A DNA stretch of 64,000 nt from Catellatospora sichuanensis (GCF_007483665.1 NZ_VIQO01000010.1:186001-250000); one strand, 5' to 3'; shown: positions 7,128 to 17,253, counted from the stretch's first letter. The notes: generated by a model from the sequence alone, not told the origin. A program made the numbers and translations.

Positions 7128-8092
7128 GCGAGCGTAGCGAGGTCGATGTCGCGATCATCGGGGCGGGCCCGACCGGTCTGTTCGCGGCGTACTACGCCGG
7201 GTTCCGGGGGCTGAGCACGCTGGTCGTCGACGCGCTGCCGGAGGCGGGCGGGCAGGTCACCGCCATGTATCCGGAGAAGATGATTTTCGACGTGGCCGGC
7301 TTCCCCGCGGTGCGCGGGCGCGAGCTCATCGCGAACCTGGTGGCGCAGGCGGGCGCGTTCTCGCCGACGTACCGGCTGGGCGTGCAGGCCGCCGCGCTGA
7401 CCTATGCGGAGGGCATCCCGGTCCTCGGGCTCGGCGACGGCACCGAGGTGCGCTGCGGCGCGGTGCTGATCACCGGCGGCCTGGGCTCGTTCACCCCGCG
7501 TCCACTGCCCGCCGCGGCCGGCTTCACCGGCGCCGGCATCATCTTCTTCGTGCCGGACCCGACGATGCTCGCGGGCAAGCACGTGGTGATCGTGGGTGGC
7601 GGCGACTCGGCGTTCGACTGGGCGCTGGCGCTGGCCGGGGTCGCCGCGAGCGTCACCCTGGTGCACCGGCGCGACAAGTTCCGGGCCCACGCCGCGACCG
7701 TGGCACGGGTGAAGGCACTGCCGGTGCGCATCGAGGTCAACAGCCAGCTCACCAAGATTATCGGCGGCGGCCAGGTGGAGTCCGTCGAGCTGAACGGCAC
7801 CGAGGAGATCCCCGCCGACGTCGTGGTCGCCGCGCTCGGCTTCACCGCCGACCTGGGACCGCTGGCGATGTGGGGCCTGGCCCTGGACAAGCGGCACATC
7901 ACCGTCGACTCCACGATGGCCACCAACCTGCCGCGCATCTTCGCCGCGGGCGACATCGTGGAGTACCCGGGCAAGGTGCGGCTCATCGCGACCGGCTTCG
8001 GCGAGGCCGCCACGGCCGTCAACAACGCGGCGATCGTGATCGACCCTGCGGCGCACCTGTTCCCCGGCCACTCCTCCGAGGACGTCGTCTGA
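7124..8092 (+). CDS. Ferredoxin--NADP+ reductase, thioredoxin-reductase-like
   Basis: The 322-residue flavoprotein has an FAD-binding GAGPTGLFAAYYAG near residue 12, an NAD(P)H-binding GGGDSAFDWALAL near 160, and a C-terminal FAD segment FAAGDIVEYPGKVRL. The redox-active CxxC of thioredoxin reductase is absent, which places it with YumC-type ferredoxin-NADP+ reductases that pass electrons between NADPH and ferredoxin or flavodoxin. The protein begins MSERSE because a copy of the micro-ORF repeat end forms its start; the conserved domain begins at DVAIIGAGP. It is the last gene before a convergent sugar kinase. Confidence 0.8.
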   Translation: MSERSEVDVAIIGAGPTGLFAAYYAGFRGLSTLVVDALPEAGGQVTAMYPEKMIFDVAGFPAVRGRELIANLVAQAGAFSPTYRLGVQAAALTYAEGIPVLGLGDGTEVRCGAVLITGGLGSFTPRPLPAAAGFTGAGIIFFVPDPTMLAGKHVVIVGGGDSAFDWALALAGVAASVTLVHRRDKFRAHAATVARVKALPVRIEVNSQLTKIIGGGQVESVELNGTEEIPADVVVAALGFTADLGPLAMWGLALDKRHITVDSTMATNLPRIFAAGDIVEYPGKVRLIATGFGEAATAVNNAAIVIDPAAHLFPGHSSEDVV

Positions 8093-8119
8093 CCTCGGCC
8101 ACCGGCCACGCGTCGCGAT

Positions 8120-8196
8120 GATCGCCCGACTTGCCAGGCAGGTGTGCGTATCTTGGGCGCGGTTACGCCCAGGTGCCCGGCAAGTCGGACGATCGT
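8120..8196 (+). repeat. Intergenic palindromic repeat, family B copy 1
   Basis: The left arm carries GATCGCCCGACTTGCCAGGCA and the right arm is its near-perfect inverse (TGCCCGGCAAGTCGGACGATC). The loop contains TGTGCGTATCTTG. It lies between convergent genes. Other copies are at 13709 (inverted) and 36631. Confidence 0.8.
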
Positions 8197-8201
8197 GGAG
8201 G

Positions 8202-9125
8202 TCAGACGAGCTGGAACGCGCGGAGTTCGTCCAGGGTGGGCGGGTCGGCGCCGGGGCGGGTGCAGGTGAGCGCTGCCGCGTCGCACATGTGGCGCAGCAT
8301 CAGCCGCAGCGTCTCCGGCGCCAGCTCGCGGCCGAGCTGGTCACCCAGCCGTCCGGCGGTGTGCAGCCAGGCCAGCAGCGCGCCCATCGCGGTGTCGCCC
8401 GCGCCGATGGAGTCGATCATCGAGATGGCGGGGGCGGCGACGGTCACCTCCTCGGTCGCGGTCAGCGCCACCGCGCCCGCGTCGCCGTGCGTCAGCACCA
8501 GCAGTCGCGGGCCGGCGGCCAGCCAGCGGCGAGCGGTCTCCATCGGTGGCACGTGCGGGTACGCGTGGGTCAGGTCGCCCTCGCTGGCGCGTACCAGGTG
8601 GGCCAGCTCGACCAGGCGCTCCAGCCGGACCAGGGAGTCCGGGCGGGCCAGCGCGACGCCGCGCACGTTCGGGTCGAAAGTGATCGTGCACCGGTCGCGG
8701 TGCCGCAGCGCCCAGCGCTCCAGCGTGTCCGCGCCCGGCGGCAGGAACGCGGCCAGCGAGCCGATGTGGATGGTGCTGCCGTCGGGCAGCTCGGGCAGCT
8801 CGCGCTCACGCCAGCCGAAGTCGGCGGCCCCGGCCAGCCAGAAGTCGTACAGCGCCTCGCCGTCGTCGCCGACCGTGGCCAGTGCCAGCGCCGACGGCTG
8901 GGACGTGGCGACCAGGTACTGGGTGTCCACGCCCGACGAGGTGAGCCGCTGGCGGAACGCATTGCCGAAGGAGTCGCGGCCGACCCGCGCCGCCATCGCC
9001 ACGGGCGCGCCGAGCCGGGCCGCCGCGATGGCGGTGTTGGCGGGGCCGCCACCGAGGGCGGCGCGCAGCAGGGCTTCCCCGGCGGGGACGAGGTCGACTA
9101 CTTGTTCTCCGGCTACCACGATCAC
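8202..9125 (-). CDS. PfkB-family carbohydrate kinase
   Basis: The 307-residue protein shows both PfkB signatures: GGGPANTAIAAARLG near residue 25 and DSIGAGDTAMGALLA near 235, the latter containing the catalytic Asp and anion hole. PfkB kinases phosphorylate fructose, ribose, tagatose-6-phosphate or nucleosides; the closest general type is fructokinase/2-keto-3-deoxygluconate kinase, but the substrate cannot be settled here. No sugar transporter is adjacent. It ends against a family B palindrome shared with the convergent reductase gene. Confidence 0.82.
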   Translation of the reverse strand: MIVVAGEQVVDLVPAGEALLRAALGGGPANTAIAAARLGAPVAMAARVGRDSFGNAFRQRLTSSGVDTQYLVATSQPSALALATVGDDGEALYDFWLAGAADFGWRERELPELPDGSTIHIGSLAAFLPPGADTLERWALRHRDRCTITFDPNVRGVALARPDSLVRLERLVELAHLVRASEGDLTHAYPHVPPMETARRWLAAGPRLLVLTHGDAGAVALTATEEVTVAAPAISMIDSIGAGDTAMGALLAWLHTAGRLGDQLGRELAPETLRLMLRHMCDAAALTCTRPGADPPTLDELRAFQLV

Positions 9126-9171
9126 CCGGATAGTGTGGCCGCCGCGCGACGGCCGGGCAATGCCGCACCCG

Positions 9172-9942
9172 TCACCGCAGACCGACGTACCCCGCCATCA
9201 CGCGCAGCTGGTGGTCGAAGAACGACCGGCGGCTGTCCTCGATCATGTTCTGGAACCGGCCGAACAGCTCGAAGGTGACCACGCCGAACAGCTGGATCCA
9301 GGCGGTGATCCCGCGGGCCAGCAGCTCGCGCGGCACGGTCGGGCAGACCAGTGCGGCGATGCGGTCCAGCTCGGCGGACAGGTCGGCGGGCAGCGGCAGC
9401 CCGCCCCCCGCCGCCGGGAACCGGTTCGTCCCGGAGTTCGTGGCCGACGTGGCCGGACTCGTGTCCGGTGCGCGTCCGGCGGGCGGGGCGGTCAGCACGC
9501 CGGCGGCCACACCGTCGGCGAGCAGGGTGAGGATCAGGTTCGTGGTGCGGGCGGCCGGGCCGACGGTCGTCTCCGGGGCCTTGTAGCCGGGCACCGGCGA
9601 GCCGTAGATCAGGGCGTACTCGGCCGGGTTGGCCAGGGCCCAGTCCCGGATGCCGTGTCCCGTCGCGAGCCACCGGCCGATCAGGTCGGCGCGGTCCACG
9701 GCCGCCTCGGCGGTCTCGGCCGCCGCGCCCAGCTCGTCGTAGCAGTCGATGATCAGCGCGGTGAGCAGGTCGTCGCGGCTGGGGAAGTAGCGGTAGACCG
9801 CCGACGAGACCATGCCCAGCTCCCGGGCCACCGCGCGCAGTGACAGGTTGGCGCCCTCGGTGGCGAGTTGCCGTCGCGCGATGGCCTTGATCTCGCTGGT
9901 CAGCTCATCGCGTACGCGGGCGCGGATGTTCTTGGCGGTCAT
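9172..9942 (-). CDS. TetR-family transcriptional repressor
   Basis: ATG 9942 (TAKNIRARVRDELTSEI...) is preferred because the frame further upstream runs into the operator. The N-terminal helix-turn-helix (LSLRAVARELGMVSSAVYRYFPSRDDLL) is typical. The 256-residue length with a Pro/Thr/Gly-rich insertion around 150-180 and a TetR_C-like ligand domain (WIQLFGVVTFELFGRF) fits the WHG-domain subgroup. It diverges from an SDR gene across 120 bp containing two copies of a GAGAGC-N3-GCTCT(C/T) palindrome, so it very likely represses itself and the SDR gene. Confidence 0.85.
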   Translation of the reverse strand: MTAKNIRARVRDELTSEIKAIARRQLATEGANLSLRAVARELGMVSSAVYRYFPSRDDLLTALIIDCYDELGAAAETAEAAVDRADLIGRWLATGHGIRDWALANPAEYALIYGSPVPGYKAPETTVGPAARTTNLILTLLADGVAAGVLTAPPAGRAPDTSPATSATNSGTNRFPAAGGGLPLPADLSAELDRIAALVCPTVPRELLARGITAWIQLFGVVTFELFGRFQNMIEDSRRSFFDHQLRVMAGYVGLR

Positions 9943-9964
9943 GTCGAGAGCATAGCAACAAAAC

Positions 9965-9979
9965 GAGAGCACTGCTCTT
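9965..9979 (+). promoter_or_regulatory. TetR operator 1
   Basis: GAGAGCACTGCTCTT is a near-perfect 6+3+6 inverted repeat, 22 bases upstream of the tetR start. It is repeated at 10018-10032, with centres 53 bp apart. Confidence 0.65.
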
Positions 9980-10017
9980 GACAGTCGCGAGGAGAAGGGT
10001 GTTGACTGGTCTCAACA

Positions 10018-10032
10018 GAGAGCGGTGCTCTC
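10018..10032 (+). promoter_or_regulatory. TetR operator 2
   Basis: GAGAGCGGTGCTCTC is a perfect 6+3+6 inverted repeat, 30 bases upstream of the SDR start codon. It matches operator 1 at 13 of 15 positions. Confidence 0.7.
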
Positions 10033-10062
10033 GAAACGAATCAGAGATCTGGGGAGACTGAG

Positions 10063-10980
10063 ATGCATGTGATCGTCGGCGCGGGACCTGTCGGCTCCGC
10101 CACCGCACTGCTGCTGGCCGAGCGCGGCGAGCAGGTCCGGATCGTCACCCGCCGGGGCACCGGGCCGGCGGCGCCCGGCATCGAGCTGGTCGCCGCCGAC
10201 GCCGCCGACCCGGCCCGGCTCGCCGGACTGACCGAAGGTGCGACCGCCCTCTACAACTGCGCGAACCCGGCATACCACCGCTGGCTGACCGACTGGCCGC
10301 CGCTGGCCGGGGCACTGCTGCACGCCGCGGAGGCGTCCGGTGCGGTGCTGGTGACCATGAGCAACCTGTACGGCTACGGTCCCGTCACCGGCCCGATCAC
10401 CCACCACACCCCGCTCGCCGCCACCCACCCGAAGCTGGCGATGCGCGTGCGCATGTGGGAGGACGCGCTGGCCGCGCACCGGGCCGGACGGCTGCGGGCA
10501 ACCGAGGCCAGGGCGAGCGACTTCGCCGGTCCGGGGTCCTACGGGGTGCTCAACGAGACCGCGCTGTCGCGCACCGCGAAGGGCCGCACCGCGTACGTCA
10601 TCGGCGACCCGGACGCCCCGCACAGCTGGACCGCCATCGCCGACGTGGCCCGCACCCTGGTCGCGCTCGCCGGCGACGAGCGGGCCTGGGGCCAGGCATG
10701 GCTGGTGCCCACCGCGCCCCCCATCTCCATCCGCCAGGCGGCCCGGCGCGCGAACGAGCTGATCGGCCTGCCCGTGGCCAAGGTGAGCCGCGTGCCGTAC
10801 CCGGTGCTGTGGGCCGCCGGTCTGTTCTCGACCATGCTGAAGGAGATGCGGACCACGCACTACCAGTTCGCCGCGCCGTTCGTCGTGGACAGCTCGCACA
10901 CCGAGCAGGTCTTCGGCCTCAAGCCGACGCCGCTGGACGACACCCTCGCCGAGACCGCGGCGACATACCGCGACGCCTGA
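10063..10980 (+). CDS. NAD(P)-dependent epimerase/reductase (atypical SDR)
   Basis: The 305-residue protein begins HVIVGAGPVGSATALLLAERG, a Rossmann GxGxxG motif. TMSNLYGYGP resembles the Tyr-containing active-site segment of extended SDRs, although the usual YxxxK pairing is not obvious, placing it among atypical SDRs. Substrate unknown. ATG 10063 follows GGGGAG. The divergent TetR gene and a pair of operators in the shared promoter indicate ligand-inducible expression, commonly linked to detoxification or small lipophilic molecules. Confidence 0.75.
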   Translation: MHVIVGAGPVGSATALLLAERGEQVRIVTRRGTGPAAPGIELVAADAADPARLAGLTEGATALYNCANPAYHRWLTDWPPLAGALLHAAEASGAVLVTMSNLYGYGPVTGPITHHTPLAATHPKLAMRVRMWEDALAAHRAGRLRATEARASDFAGPGSYGVLNETALSRTAKGRTAYVIGDPDAPHSWTAIADVARTLVALAGDERAWGQAWLVPTAPPISIRQAARRANELIGLPVAKVSRVPYPVLWAAGLFSTMLKEMRTTHYQFAAPFVVDSSHTEQVFGLKPTPLDDTLAETAATYRDA

Positions 10981-11007
10981 GCGGCGACAGGCAGACATGC
11001 CGGCGAT

Positions 11008-11030
11008 CGGCCAGGTGATGCGCCTGGCCG
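11008..11030. terminator. Bidirectional hairpin between convergent genes
   Basis: CGGCCAGG and CCTGGCCG form a perfect 8-bp stem around a 7-nt loop, between the SDR stop (10980) and the DUF4245 stop (11036). Confidence 0.6.
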
Positions 11031-11035
11031 CGCCG

Positions 11036-11569
11036 TCAGCGGGCGATCGCCGCAGCCAGCCCGGTCAGGTCGGCGCCCTGGCCGATCAACAGCGTGGTGG
11101 TGTTGCCCGCGGACCGGGCCAGCGCGGTCTGTCCGTCCGGCGCGCGGAAGCGCTGCCATGTGACGGAGCCCACCACGGTCTCGCCGTCGGCCTGGGCCTT
11201 GCCGTCCAGCTCGTCCTTGACCAGCGCGTCCAGCGCGGTGCGGGACTGCACCAGCCGCGCCCCGTTGTTGTCCGGGTCGAGGTAGCCGATGCGCAGCACG
11301 CCCGGCTCCCACTTGGCGGTCACGGTCTGCCAGCCGTCCGGGGCGGCCATCGGCAGCGGGGCGAACGAGGCCCGCCCGGCGCTCGCGATCGCGTTCGCCG
11401 GATCCACCGTCACCGCGGTGTCCCAGCCGTAGAACAGCCGGTAGCCCAGCACCAGGAGCAGCACCGGGATCAGCAGCACGCCGAGGGACAGGGCCATGTC
11501 CTTCGGGGTGCGGCCACCCGACGCCGGCACGGACGTCTGCTCGCTATCCACGGTCTCCACGGTGCTCAC
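11036..11569 (-). CDS. DUF4245 membrane-anchored protein
   Basis: GTG 11569 gives 177 residues (STVETVDSEQTS...). A single transmembrane segment (MALSLGVLLIPVLLLVLGYRLF, about residues 25-46) is followed by an extracytoplasmic domain of ~130 residues. The family has no known activity. In mycobacteria and other actinobacteria the DUF4245 gene lies beside glpX in this same divergent arrangement (Rv1100/Rv1099c). Longer starts would overlap the glpX promoter region. Confidence 0.75.
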   Translation of the reverse strand: MSTVETVDSEQTSVPASGGRTPKDMALSLGVLLIPVLLLVLGYRLFYGWDTAVTVDPANAIASAGRASFAPLPMAAPDGWQTVTAKWEPGVLRIGYLDPDNNGARLVQSRTALDALVKDELDGKAQADGETVVGSVTWQRFRAPDGQTALARSAGNTTTLLIGQGADLTGLAAAIAR

Positions 11570-11690
11570 CCCACCATCTTGACCGATGTCACAGGTCACA
11601 CCGGCACGAGGTCACCGTATGCAACATCCCGAACGTACGTTCAGCCCGGGGCATGACAGGATCACTTCAGCCGATCGTAGGAGGAGCAGC

Positions 11691-12689
11691 ATGGCGACCC
11701 GTACTCCGCAGGATCTCGACCGGAACCTCGCGCTGGATCTCGTCCGGGTGACCGAGGCGGCGGCCATGGCCGCGGGCCGCTGGGTCGGCCGGGGCGACAA
11801 GGAGGGCGGCGACGGCGCGGCCGTCGACGCCATGCGCAAGCTGATCAACTCGCTGCCCATGTCCGGCACCGTGGTCATCGGCGAGGGCGAGAAGGACAAC
11901 GCCCCGATGCTGTTCAACGGCGAGCGGGTCGGCGACGGCACCGGGCCTGAGGTCGACGTCGCGGTCGACCCGATCGACGGCACCACGCTGATGAGCAAGG
12001 GCATGCCGAACGCGCTGGCCGTGCTGGCCGTCGCCGAGCGCGGCGCGATGTTCGACCCGAGCGCCGTCTTCTACATGGAGAAGCTGGTCGTGGGCGCCGA
12101 GGCGGCCGACGTCATCGACATCACCGCCGGCTGGACCGAGAACCTGCGCCGCATCGCCAAGGCCAAGCGGGTGCGCGTGTCCGACCTGACCGTCTGCATC
12201 CTGGACCGGCCCCGCCACGCCGACCTGATCCGCGAGGTACGCGACGCGGGCGCCCGGATCAACTTCATCTCCGACGGCGACATCGCCGGCGCCATCTACG
12301 CCGCACGTGACCAGTCCGACGTCGACGTGCTGATGGGCATCGGCGGCACGCCCGAGGGCATCACCGCCGCGTGCGCGCTCAAGTGCCTCGGCGGTGCCAT
12401 GCAGGCCCGGCTGTGGCCGCAGGACGCGGCCGAGCGCGAGCGGGCCATCGCCGCCGGGCACGACCTGGACCGCGTGCTCACCACCGACGACCTGGTCACC
12501 GGCGAGAACGTGTTCTTCGTGGCCACCGGTGTCACCTCCGGCGACCTGCTGCGCGGCGTGCGCTACCGGGACAACGGCGCGTACACCCAGTCGATCGTCA
12601 TGCGGTCGAAGTCGGGCACCATCCGCGTCATCGACTCGTACCACCGCCTGGAGAAGCTCGCCGGCTACTCGGTGGTCGACTTCGCGTGA
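11691..12689 (+). CDS. glpX: Class II fructose-1,6-bisphosphatase
   Basis: ATG 11691 follows GGAGGAG by four bases, making a 332-residue protein. [12 protein letters not shown] and [12 protein letters not shown] carry the metal-binding acidic residues of the inositol-monophosphatase-like fold, and GIGGTPEGI is the GlpX signature. It hydrolyses fructose 1,6-bisphosphate to fructose 6-phosphate and phosphate with divalent metal, the main FBPase of actinobacteria and essential for gluconeogenesis. The partial pckG at the window start is in the same pathway. The preceding divergent DUF4245 gene is the conserved actinobacterial neighbour. Confidence 0.92.
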   Translation: MATRTPQDLDRNLALDLVRVTEAAAMAAGRWVGRGDKEGGDGAAVDAMRKLINSLPMSGTVVIGEGEKDNAPMLFNGERVGDGTGPEVDVAVDPIDGTTLMSKGMPNALAVLAVAERGAMFDPSAVFYMEKLVVGAEAADVIDITAGWTENLRRIAKAKRVRVSDLTVCILDRPRHADLIREVRDAGARINFISDGDIAGAIYAARDQSDVDVLMGIGGTPEGITAACALKCLGGAMQARLWPQDAAERERAIAAGHDLDRVLTTDDLVTGENVFFVATGVTSGDLLRGVRYRDNGAYTQSIVMRSKSGTIRVIDSYHRLEKLAGYSVVDFA

Positions 12690-12711
12690 TCCGCACCGCT
12701 GAGGCCCGGCT

Positions 12712-13632
12712 GTGAGCGTCGACTCCGGCCGGGCCGCCGGCGTGGCGCTGGCCGTGCTCGGCGGCAGCTGCCTGGCCCTGCAGTCGCGCATCAACGGCGA
12801 GCTGGGCCACCGCCTCGGCGACGGCATCGCGGCCGCCACGGTCTCGTTCGGCGTCGGACTGGTCGTGCTGCTGCTCGCGCTGCCATGGATGCACCGCAAC
12901 ACCCGCCGCATCATCGATGCGCTGCGCTCCGGGCAATTGCGCTGGTGGCAGTGCATCGGCGGGGCGTGCGGCGCGTTTCTGGTCACCACCCAGGGGCTCA
13001 CCGTGCCCTGGCTGGGTGTCTCGATCTTCATCGTGGCCCTGGTCGCCGGGCAGTCCGCGTCCAGCCTCGCCATGGACCGGCTCGGCGTCGGGCCCGGCGG
13101 CAAACGCCTGATCACCCGGAACCGGGCCGTCGGGGCGGTGCTGTGTGTGGTGGCGGTGATCGTCGCGGTCGGCGGCAGCTTCGGCGACCCGCGCTCGCTC
13201 GGCTTCGCCGCGCTGCCGCTGCTGGCCGGCATCGGCGTGGCCTGGCAGCAGGGCGTCAACGGGCGGGTGGCGCTGGCCGCGACCTCCCCGTGGCCCGCGA
13301 CTCTGCTGAACTTCGCGGTGGGCACGGTCGCGCTGCTGGTCGCGCTGGGCGTCGAGTCGGCGGTGCGCGGCGGCGGTCCACCCGGCGCGTTCCCCGCCGT
13401 CCCCTGGCTCTACGTCGGCGGCCCGCTCGGCATCGTCTTCATCGCGATCTCGGCGGCCGTGGTGCACCGGATCGGCGTACTGCTGCTCGGCCTCGGCATG
13501 ATCGCAGGCCAGATCCTCGGCGCGCTCGCCATCGACGCCGCCGTCCCCGGCCCCGCCGGCCGCCCCGACCTCCTCACCATCACCGGCGCCGCCCTCACCC
13601 TCCTCGCCGTCCGCATCGCCACCCGCGGCTAG
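12712..13632 (+). CDS. DMT-type membrane transporter, DUF606/YdcZ family
   Basis: The protein has 306 residues from GTG 12712 and consists of about ten hydrophobic segments. GGSCLALQSRINGELG in the first helix and GIGVAWQQGVNGRVA after the midpoint reveal the internal duplication of two DUF606 halves (about residues 1-145 and 150-306). Such proteins are predicted inner-membrane exporters or carriers with unknown substrate. It begins 22 bases after glpX in the same direction and is probably cotranscribed. Confidence 0.78.
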   Translation: MSVDSGRAAGVALAVLGGSCLALQSRINGELGHRLGDGIAAATVSFGVGLVVLLLALPWMHRNTRRIIDALRSGQLRWWQCIGGACGAFLVTTQGLTVPWLGVSIFIVALVAGQSASSLAMDRLGVGPGGKRLITRNRAVGAVLCVVAVIVAVGGSFGDPRSLGFAALPLLAGIGVAWQQGVNGRVALAATSPWPATLLNFAVGTVALLVALGVESAVRGGGPPGAFPAVPWLYVGGPLGIVFIAISAAVVHRIGVLLLGLGMIAGQILGALAIDAAVPGPAGRPDLLTITGAALTLLAVRIATRG

Positions 13633-13708
13633 TCCGGGATCATTTCGCCGCGGGTGTGGTGGCTGTCCTGACCCCCGCTGTCCGGCGTGCCGGTGCGGTC
13701 TCGCACCA

Positions 13709-13788
13709 AGGTCACCCGACTTGCCAGGCAACCGGGCGAAAGCGCGGTCAAGATACGCACAGGTGCCTGGCAAGTTGGATGATCAAGG
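13709..13788 (-). repeat. Intergenic palindromic repeat, family B copy 2 (inverted)
   Basis: Reading the minus strand gives GATCATCCAACTTGCCAGGCA, then TGTGCGTATCTTGACCGCG and the inverse arm GCCTGGCAAGTCGGGTGACC, aligning along its whole length with the copy at 8120. It lies between the convergent DMT transporter and xseB genes. Confidence 0.8.
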
Positions 13789-13815
13789 GCCGTCGCGCTG
13801 CACGCGCCCGGAGGA

Positions 13816-14051
13816 TCAGGAGGAGGCGGCGTCGAGTTTGGCTTTGGCGCCGTCGAGCCAGCGCTGGCAGACGGCGGCCAGGTGTTCGCCGCGCTCCCAG
13901 AGGGCGAGGGACTCCTCCAGGGTGCCGCCGCCGGACTCCAGCTTCTGCACCACTTCGGCGAGCTCGCCGCGGGCCTGCTCGTAGGACAGCTCCGGCGCCG
14001 GGGCCTCGTCGCGCTTGCCCTTGTCGTCGGCCACGGCCTCGCTGCGCTTGC

Positions 14052-14055
<4 letters not shown>
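13816..14055 (-). CDS. xseB: Exodeoxyribonuclease VII small subunit
   Basis: The protein has 79 residues with the XseB core [20 protein letters not shown] and [15 protein letters not shown]. It forms the multi-copy small subunit that binds XseA and restrains its nuclease; the complex degrades single-stranded DNA from both ends. The start codon ATG 14055 overlaps the xseA stop as ATGA, indicating translational coupling. The N-terminal 20 residues are a charged extension. Confidence 0.9.
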
Positions 14056-15314
<1,259 letters not shown>

Positions 15315-15336
15315 AGGCCGACGGTACGATGGTCGG

Positions 15337-16305
15337 GTGATCGAGACTCCTCGCAAGCGTGTCCTGCTGGCCAAGCCCCGTGGTTACTGCGCCGGTGTCG
15401 ACCGCGCCGTGCAGACCGTGGAGGAGGCGCTGAAGCTCTACGGCGCCCCCATCTACGTGCGCAAGGAGATCGTGCACAACAAGCACGTCGTCACCACCCT
15501 GCAGGCCAAGGGCGCCATCTTCGTCGAGGAGAACGAGGAGGTCCCCGAGGGCTCCACGGTGATCTTCTCGGCCCACGGTGTCGCGCCGGTGGTGCACGAC
15601 CAGGCGCGCGAGCGCAACCTCAAGGCCATCGACGCCACCTGCCCGCTGGTGACCAAGGTCCACCACGAGGCGAAGCGCTTCGCCGCGGAGGACTACGACA
15701 TCCTGCTCATCGGCCACGAGGGCCACGAGGAGGTCATCGGCACGTCCGGCGAGGCTCCCGAGCACATCCAGCTCGTCGACGGCCCCGGCGGCGTGGACGC
15801 GGTGACCGTGCGCGACCCGAGCAAGGTCGTCTGGCTGTCGCAGACCACGCTCAGCGTCGACGAGACCATGGAGACCGTGGCCCGGCTGAAGGAGAAGCTG
15901 CCGCTGCTGCAGTCGCCGCCCAGCGACGACATCTGCTACGCCACGCAGAACCGCCAGCAGGTGATGAAGCAGATCGCGCCCGAGTGCGACGTGATCCTGG
16001 TGGTCGGCTCCCGCAACTCGTCGAACTCGGTCCGCATGGTCGAGGTCGCCGTCAACGCCGGCGCCCGGCAGGGCCACCTGATCGACTTCGCTCACGAGAT
16101 CGACCCGGCCTGGCTGGACGGCGCGACCACGGTCGGCCTGTCCTCCGGCGCGAGCGTGCCCGAGGAGCTGGTCGCCGAGGTGCTGGTCCGCCTCGCCGAG
16201 CTGGGCTTCGCCGACGTCGAGGAGGTCGTCACGGTGCAGGAGCGCCTGATCTTCTCGCTGCCCCAGGAACTCAAGCGCGACATGAAAGCCGCCGCCGCCT
16301 CCTGA
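15337..16305 (+). CDS. ispH: 4-Hydroxy-3-methylbut-2-enyl diphosphate reductase
   Basis: GTG 15337 gives 322 residues ([19 protein letters not shown]). The three conserved [4Fe-4S] cysteines are in [20 protein letters not shown] and [11 protein letters not shown], and the substrate-binding TQNR and SRNSSNS motifs are present. It makes IPP and DMAPP from HMBPP, the last step of the MEP pathway, and so supplies the prenyl synthase at 863. It needs a reduced ferredoxin or flavodoxin; a ferredoxin reductase and a ferredoxin gene are also in this window. Divergent from xseA; terminated by a family C hairpin 3 bases after the stop. Confidence 0.95.
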   Translation: MIETPRKRVLLAKPRGYCAGVDRAVQTVEEALKLYGAPIYVRKEIVHNKHVVTTLQAKGAIFVEENEEVPEGSTVIFSAHGVAPVVHDQARERNLKAIDATCPLVTKVHHEAKRFAAEDYDILLIGHEGHEEVIGTSGEAPEHIQLVDGPGGVDAVTVRDPSKVVWLSQTTLSVDETMETVARLKEKLPLLQSPPSDDICYATQNRQQVMKQIAPECDVILVVGSRNSSNSVRMVEVAVNAGARQGHLIDFAHEIDPAWLDGATTVGLSSGASVPEELVAEVLVRLAELGFADVEEVVTVQERLIFSLPQELKRDMKAAAAS

Positions 16306-16307
16306 TC

Positions 16308-16360
16308 GAAAGGAAGGGCACCTTCACAACGCTCAGCGTTGTAGAAGGTGCCCTTCTTGA
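16308..16360. terminator. Family C bidirectional terminator, copy 1
   Basis: AAGGAAGGGCACCTTCACAA and its inverse TTGTAGAAGGTGCCCTTCTT form a stem of more than 20 bp between the convergent ispH and ectodomain gene. Related sequences close two other convergent pairs at 46897 and 53038. Confidence 0.8.
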
Positions 16361-16371
16361 CGTCAGGCGGA

Positions 16372-17082
16372 CTAGTTGCAGGGGTTGCCGTCGTCGTCCC
16401 AGCCGACTTTGTCGTGGCCGAAGACGGTGGAGCGGTCGCTCATGGCGATGGTCTGCGGGAGGACGGTGCTGCCGCGGCCGTAGTACCAGGATCCGGCGCA
16501 CTCGTGCACGGCGAGCTTCGTGGTCCACGTCAGGTGGGTCGCGTCCAGGTACGACACGCCGGAGTCGTACAGGTACAGCCGCTCCGGATCCGGACCGGGC
16601 ACGTACACGACCCACCACACCCGTCGGCGCTGGCCGCAGAACTGCGGCGGACTGCCGTCGTTCCCGTCGGCCATGAAGGTGATCGTCCAGTCGCGCTTCG
16701 GCGTGGTCGCGTTGATCGACGAGTTGGGCGAGCACGCGGGTGACGGGACGCCCGCCGGCTTCGGCGAGGTACGGGGCGAGGACTTCGGCCGCGGGGTGGG
16801 CGTGGCGGCCCTCGCCGGGGTCGGCGAAGTGCTCGGTGACGTGCTCGGCTCAGCCGGGGGCGACCCGGCCGGGGCGGCGGTGGTCTCGGCCGGGCCGGTG
16901 GCGTCGGGGGTGGTGAATGCGGCAGCGGCAGGCGGGGCCTCGGTGGCTGCGGTGTCGCCGAGCCAACGGGGCACCAGCACCACGCCCAGCAGCAGCGCCA
17001 CGGCCACTCCGGCCGCCGAGAGCACGACGGCCAGGGTGCGGCGGCGGCTCGCCGGTGGTGGTTCGAAGGACGGTTCGGTCAT
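16372..17082 (-). CDS. Single-pass membrane protein with four-cysteine ectodomain
   Basis: ATG 17082 gives 236 residues. After a short cytoplasmic tail (TEPSFEPPPASRRR) there is one transmembrane helix (TLAVVLSAAGVAVALLLGVV), a Pro/Thr/Ser/Ala-rich stalk (about 45-130) and a C-terminal domain of ~105 residues. The domain has cysteines in PSPACSPN, FCGQRRRVWW, HECAGSWYYG and DGNPC; all four are matched in the C-terminus of the protein at 17254-18519, along with LTW(T/S)(T/A) and CAG(S/A)WYYGRG. I do not recognise the domain. The orientation (C-terminus outside) is inferred from the Arg cluster before the helix. It may be an accessory or decoy version of its larger neighbour's sensor domain. 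Confidence 0.65.
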   Translation of the reverse strand: MTEPSFEPPPASRRRTLAVVLSAAGVAVALLLGVVLVPRWLGDTAATEAPPAAAAFTTPDATGPAETTAAPAGSPPAEPSTSPSTSPTPARAATPTPRPKSSPRTSPKPAGVPSPACSPNSSINATTPKRDWTITFMADGNDGSPPQFCGQRRRVWWVVYVPGPDPERLYLYDSGVSYLDATHLTWTTKLAVHECAGSWYYGRGSTVLPQTIAMSDRSTVFGHDKVGWDDDGNPCN

Positions 17083-17253
17083 GGTGGGCACCCCCGCGTC
17101 GATGTGAGGCACCGAGCGTAGGTTCGGCCGGCACATGAGTGGATCAACCGATGTGCTGATCCACCTGCCGCGAATGGTTCTTTCCCCGTCGCACCTGTGC
17201 GAGGTGAGGCGCGGCGCCGCAAGCCGACCATGGGGCATCCCGGCGGCCCGGTG

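Noticed and set aside
6113-8071. A 652-codon minus-strand frame opposite the trypsin and reductase genes
   Set aside because: Low-complexity, no ribosome-binding site, and fully antisense to two clear genes.
8131-8200. Short peptide-like frames with the pattern MPGxCAYL...PGKS across family B repeats
   Set aside because: The similarity of the peptides at 8131, 13721 and 36644 follows from the DNA repeat itself; there are no ribosome-binding sites and no end in common.
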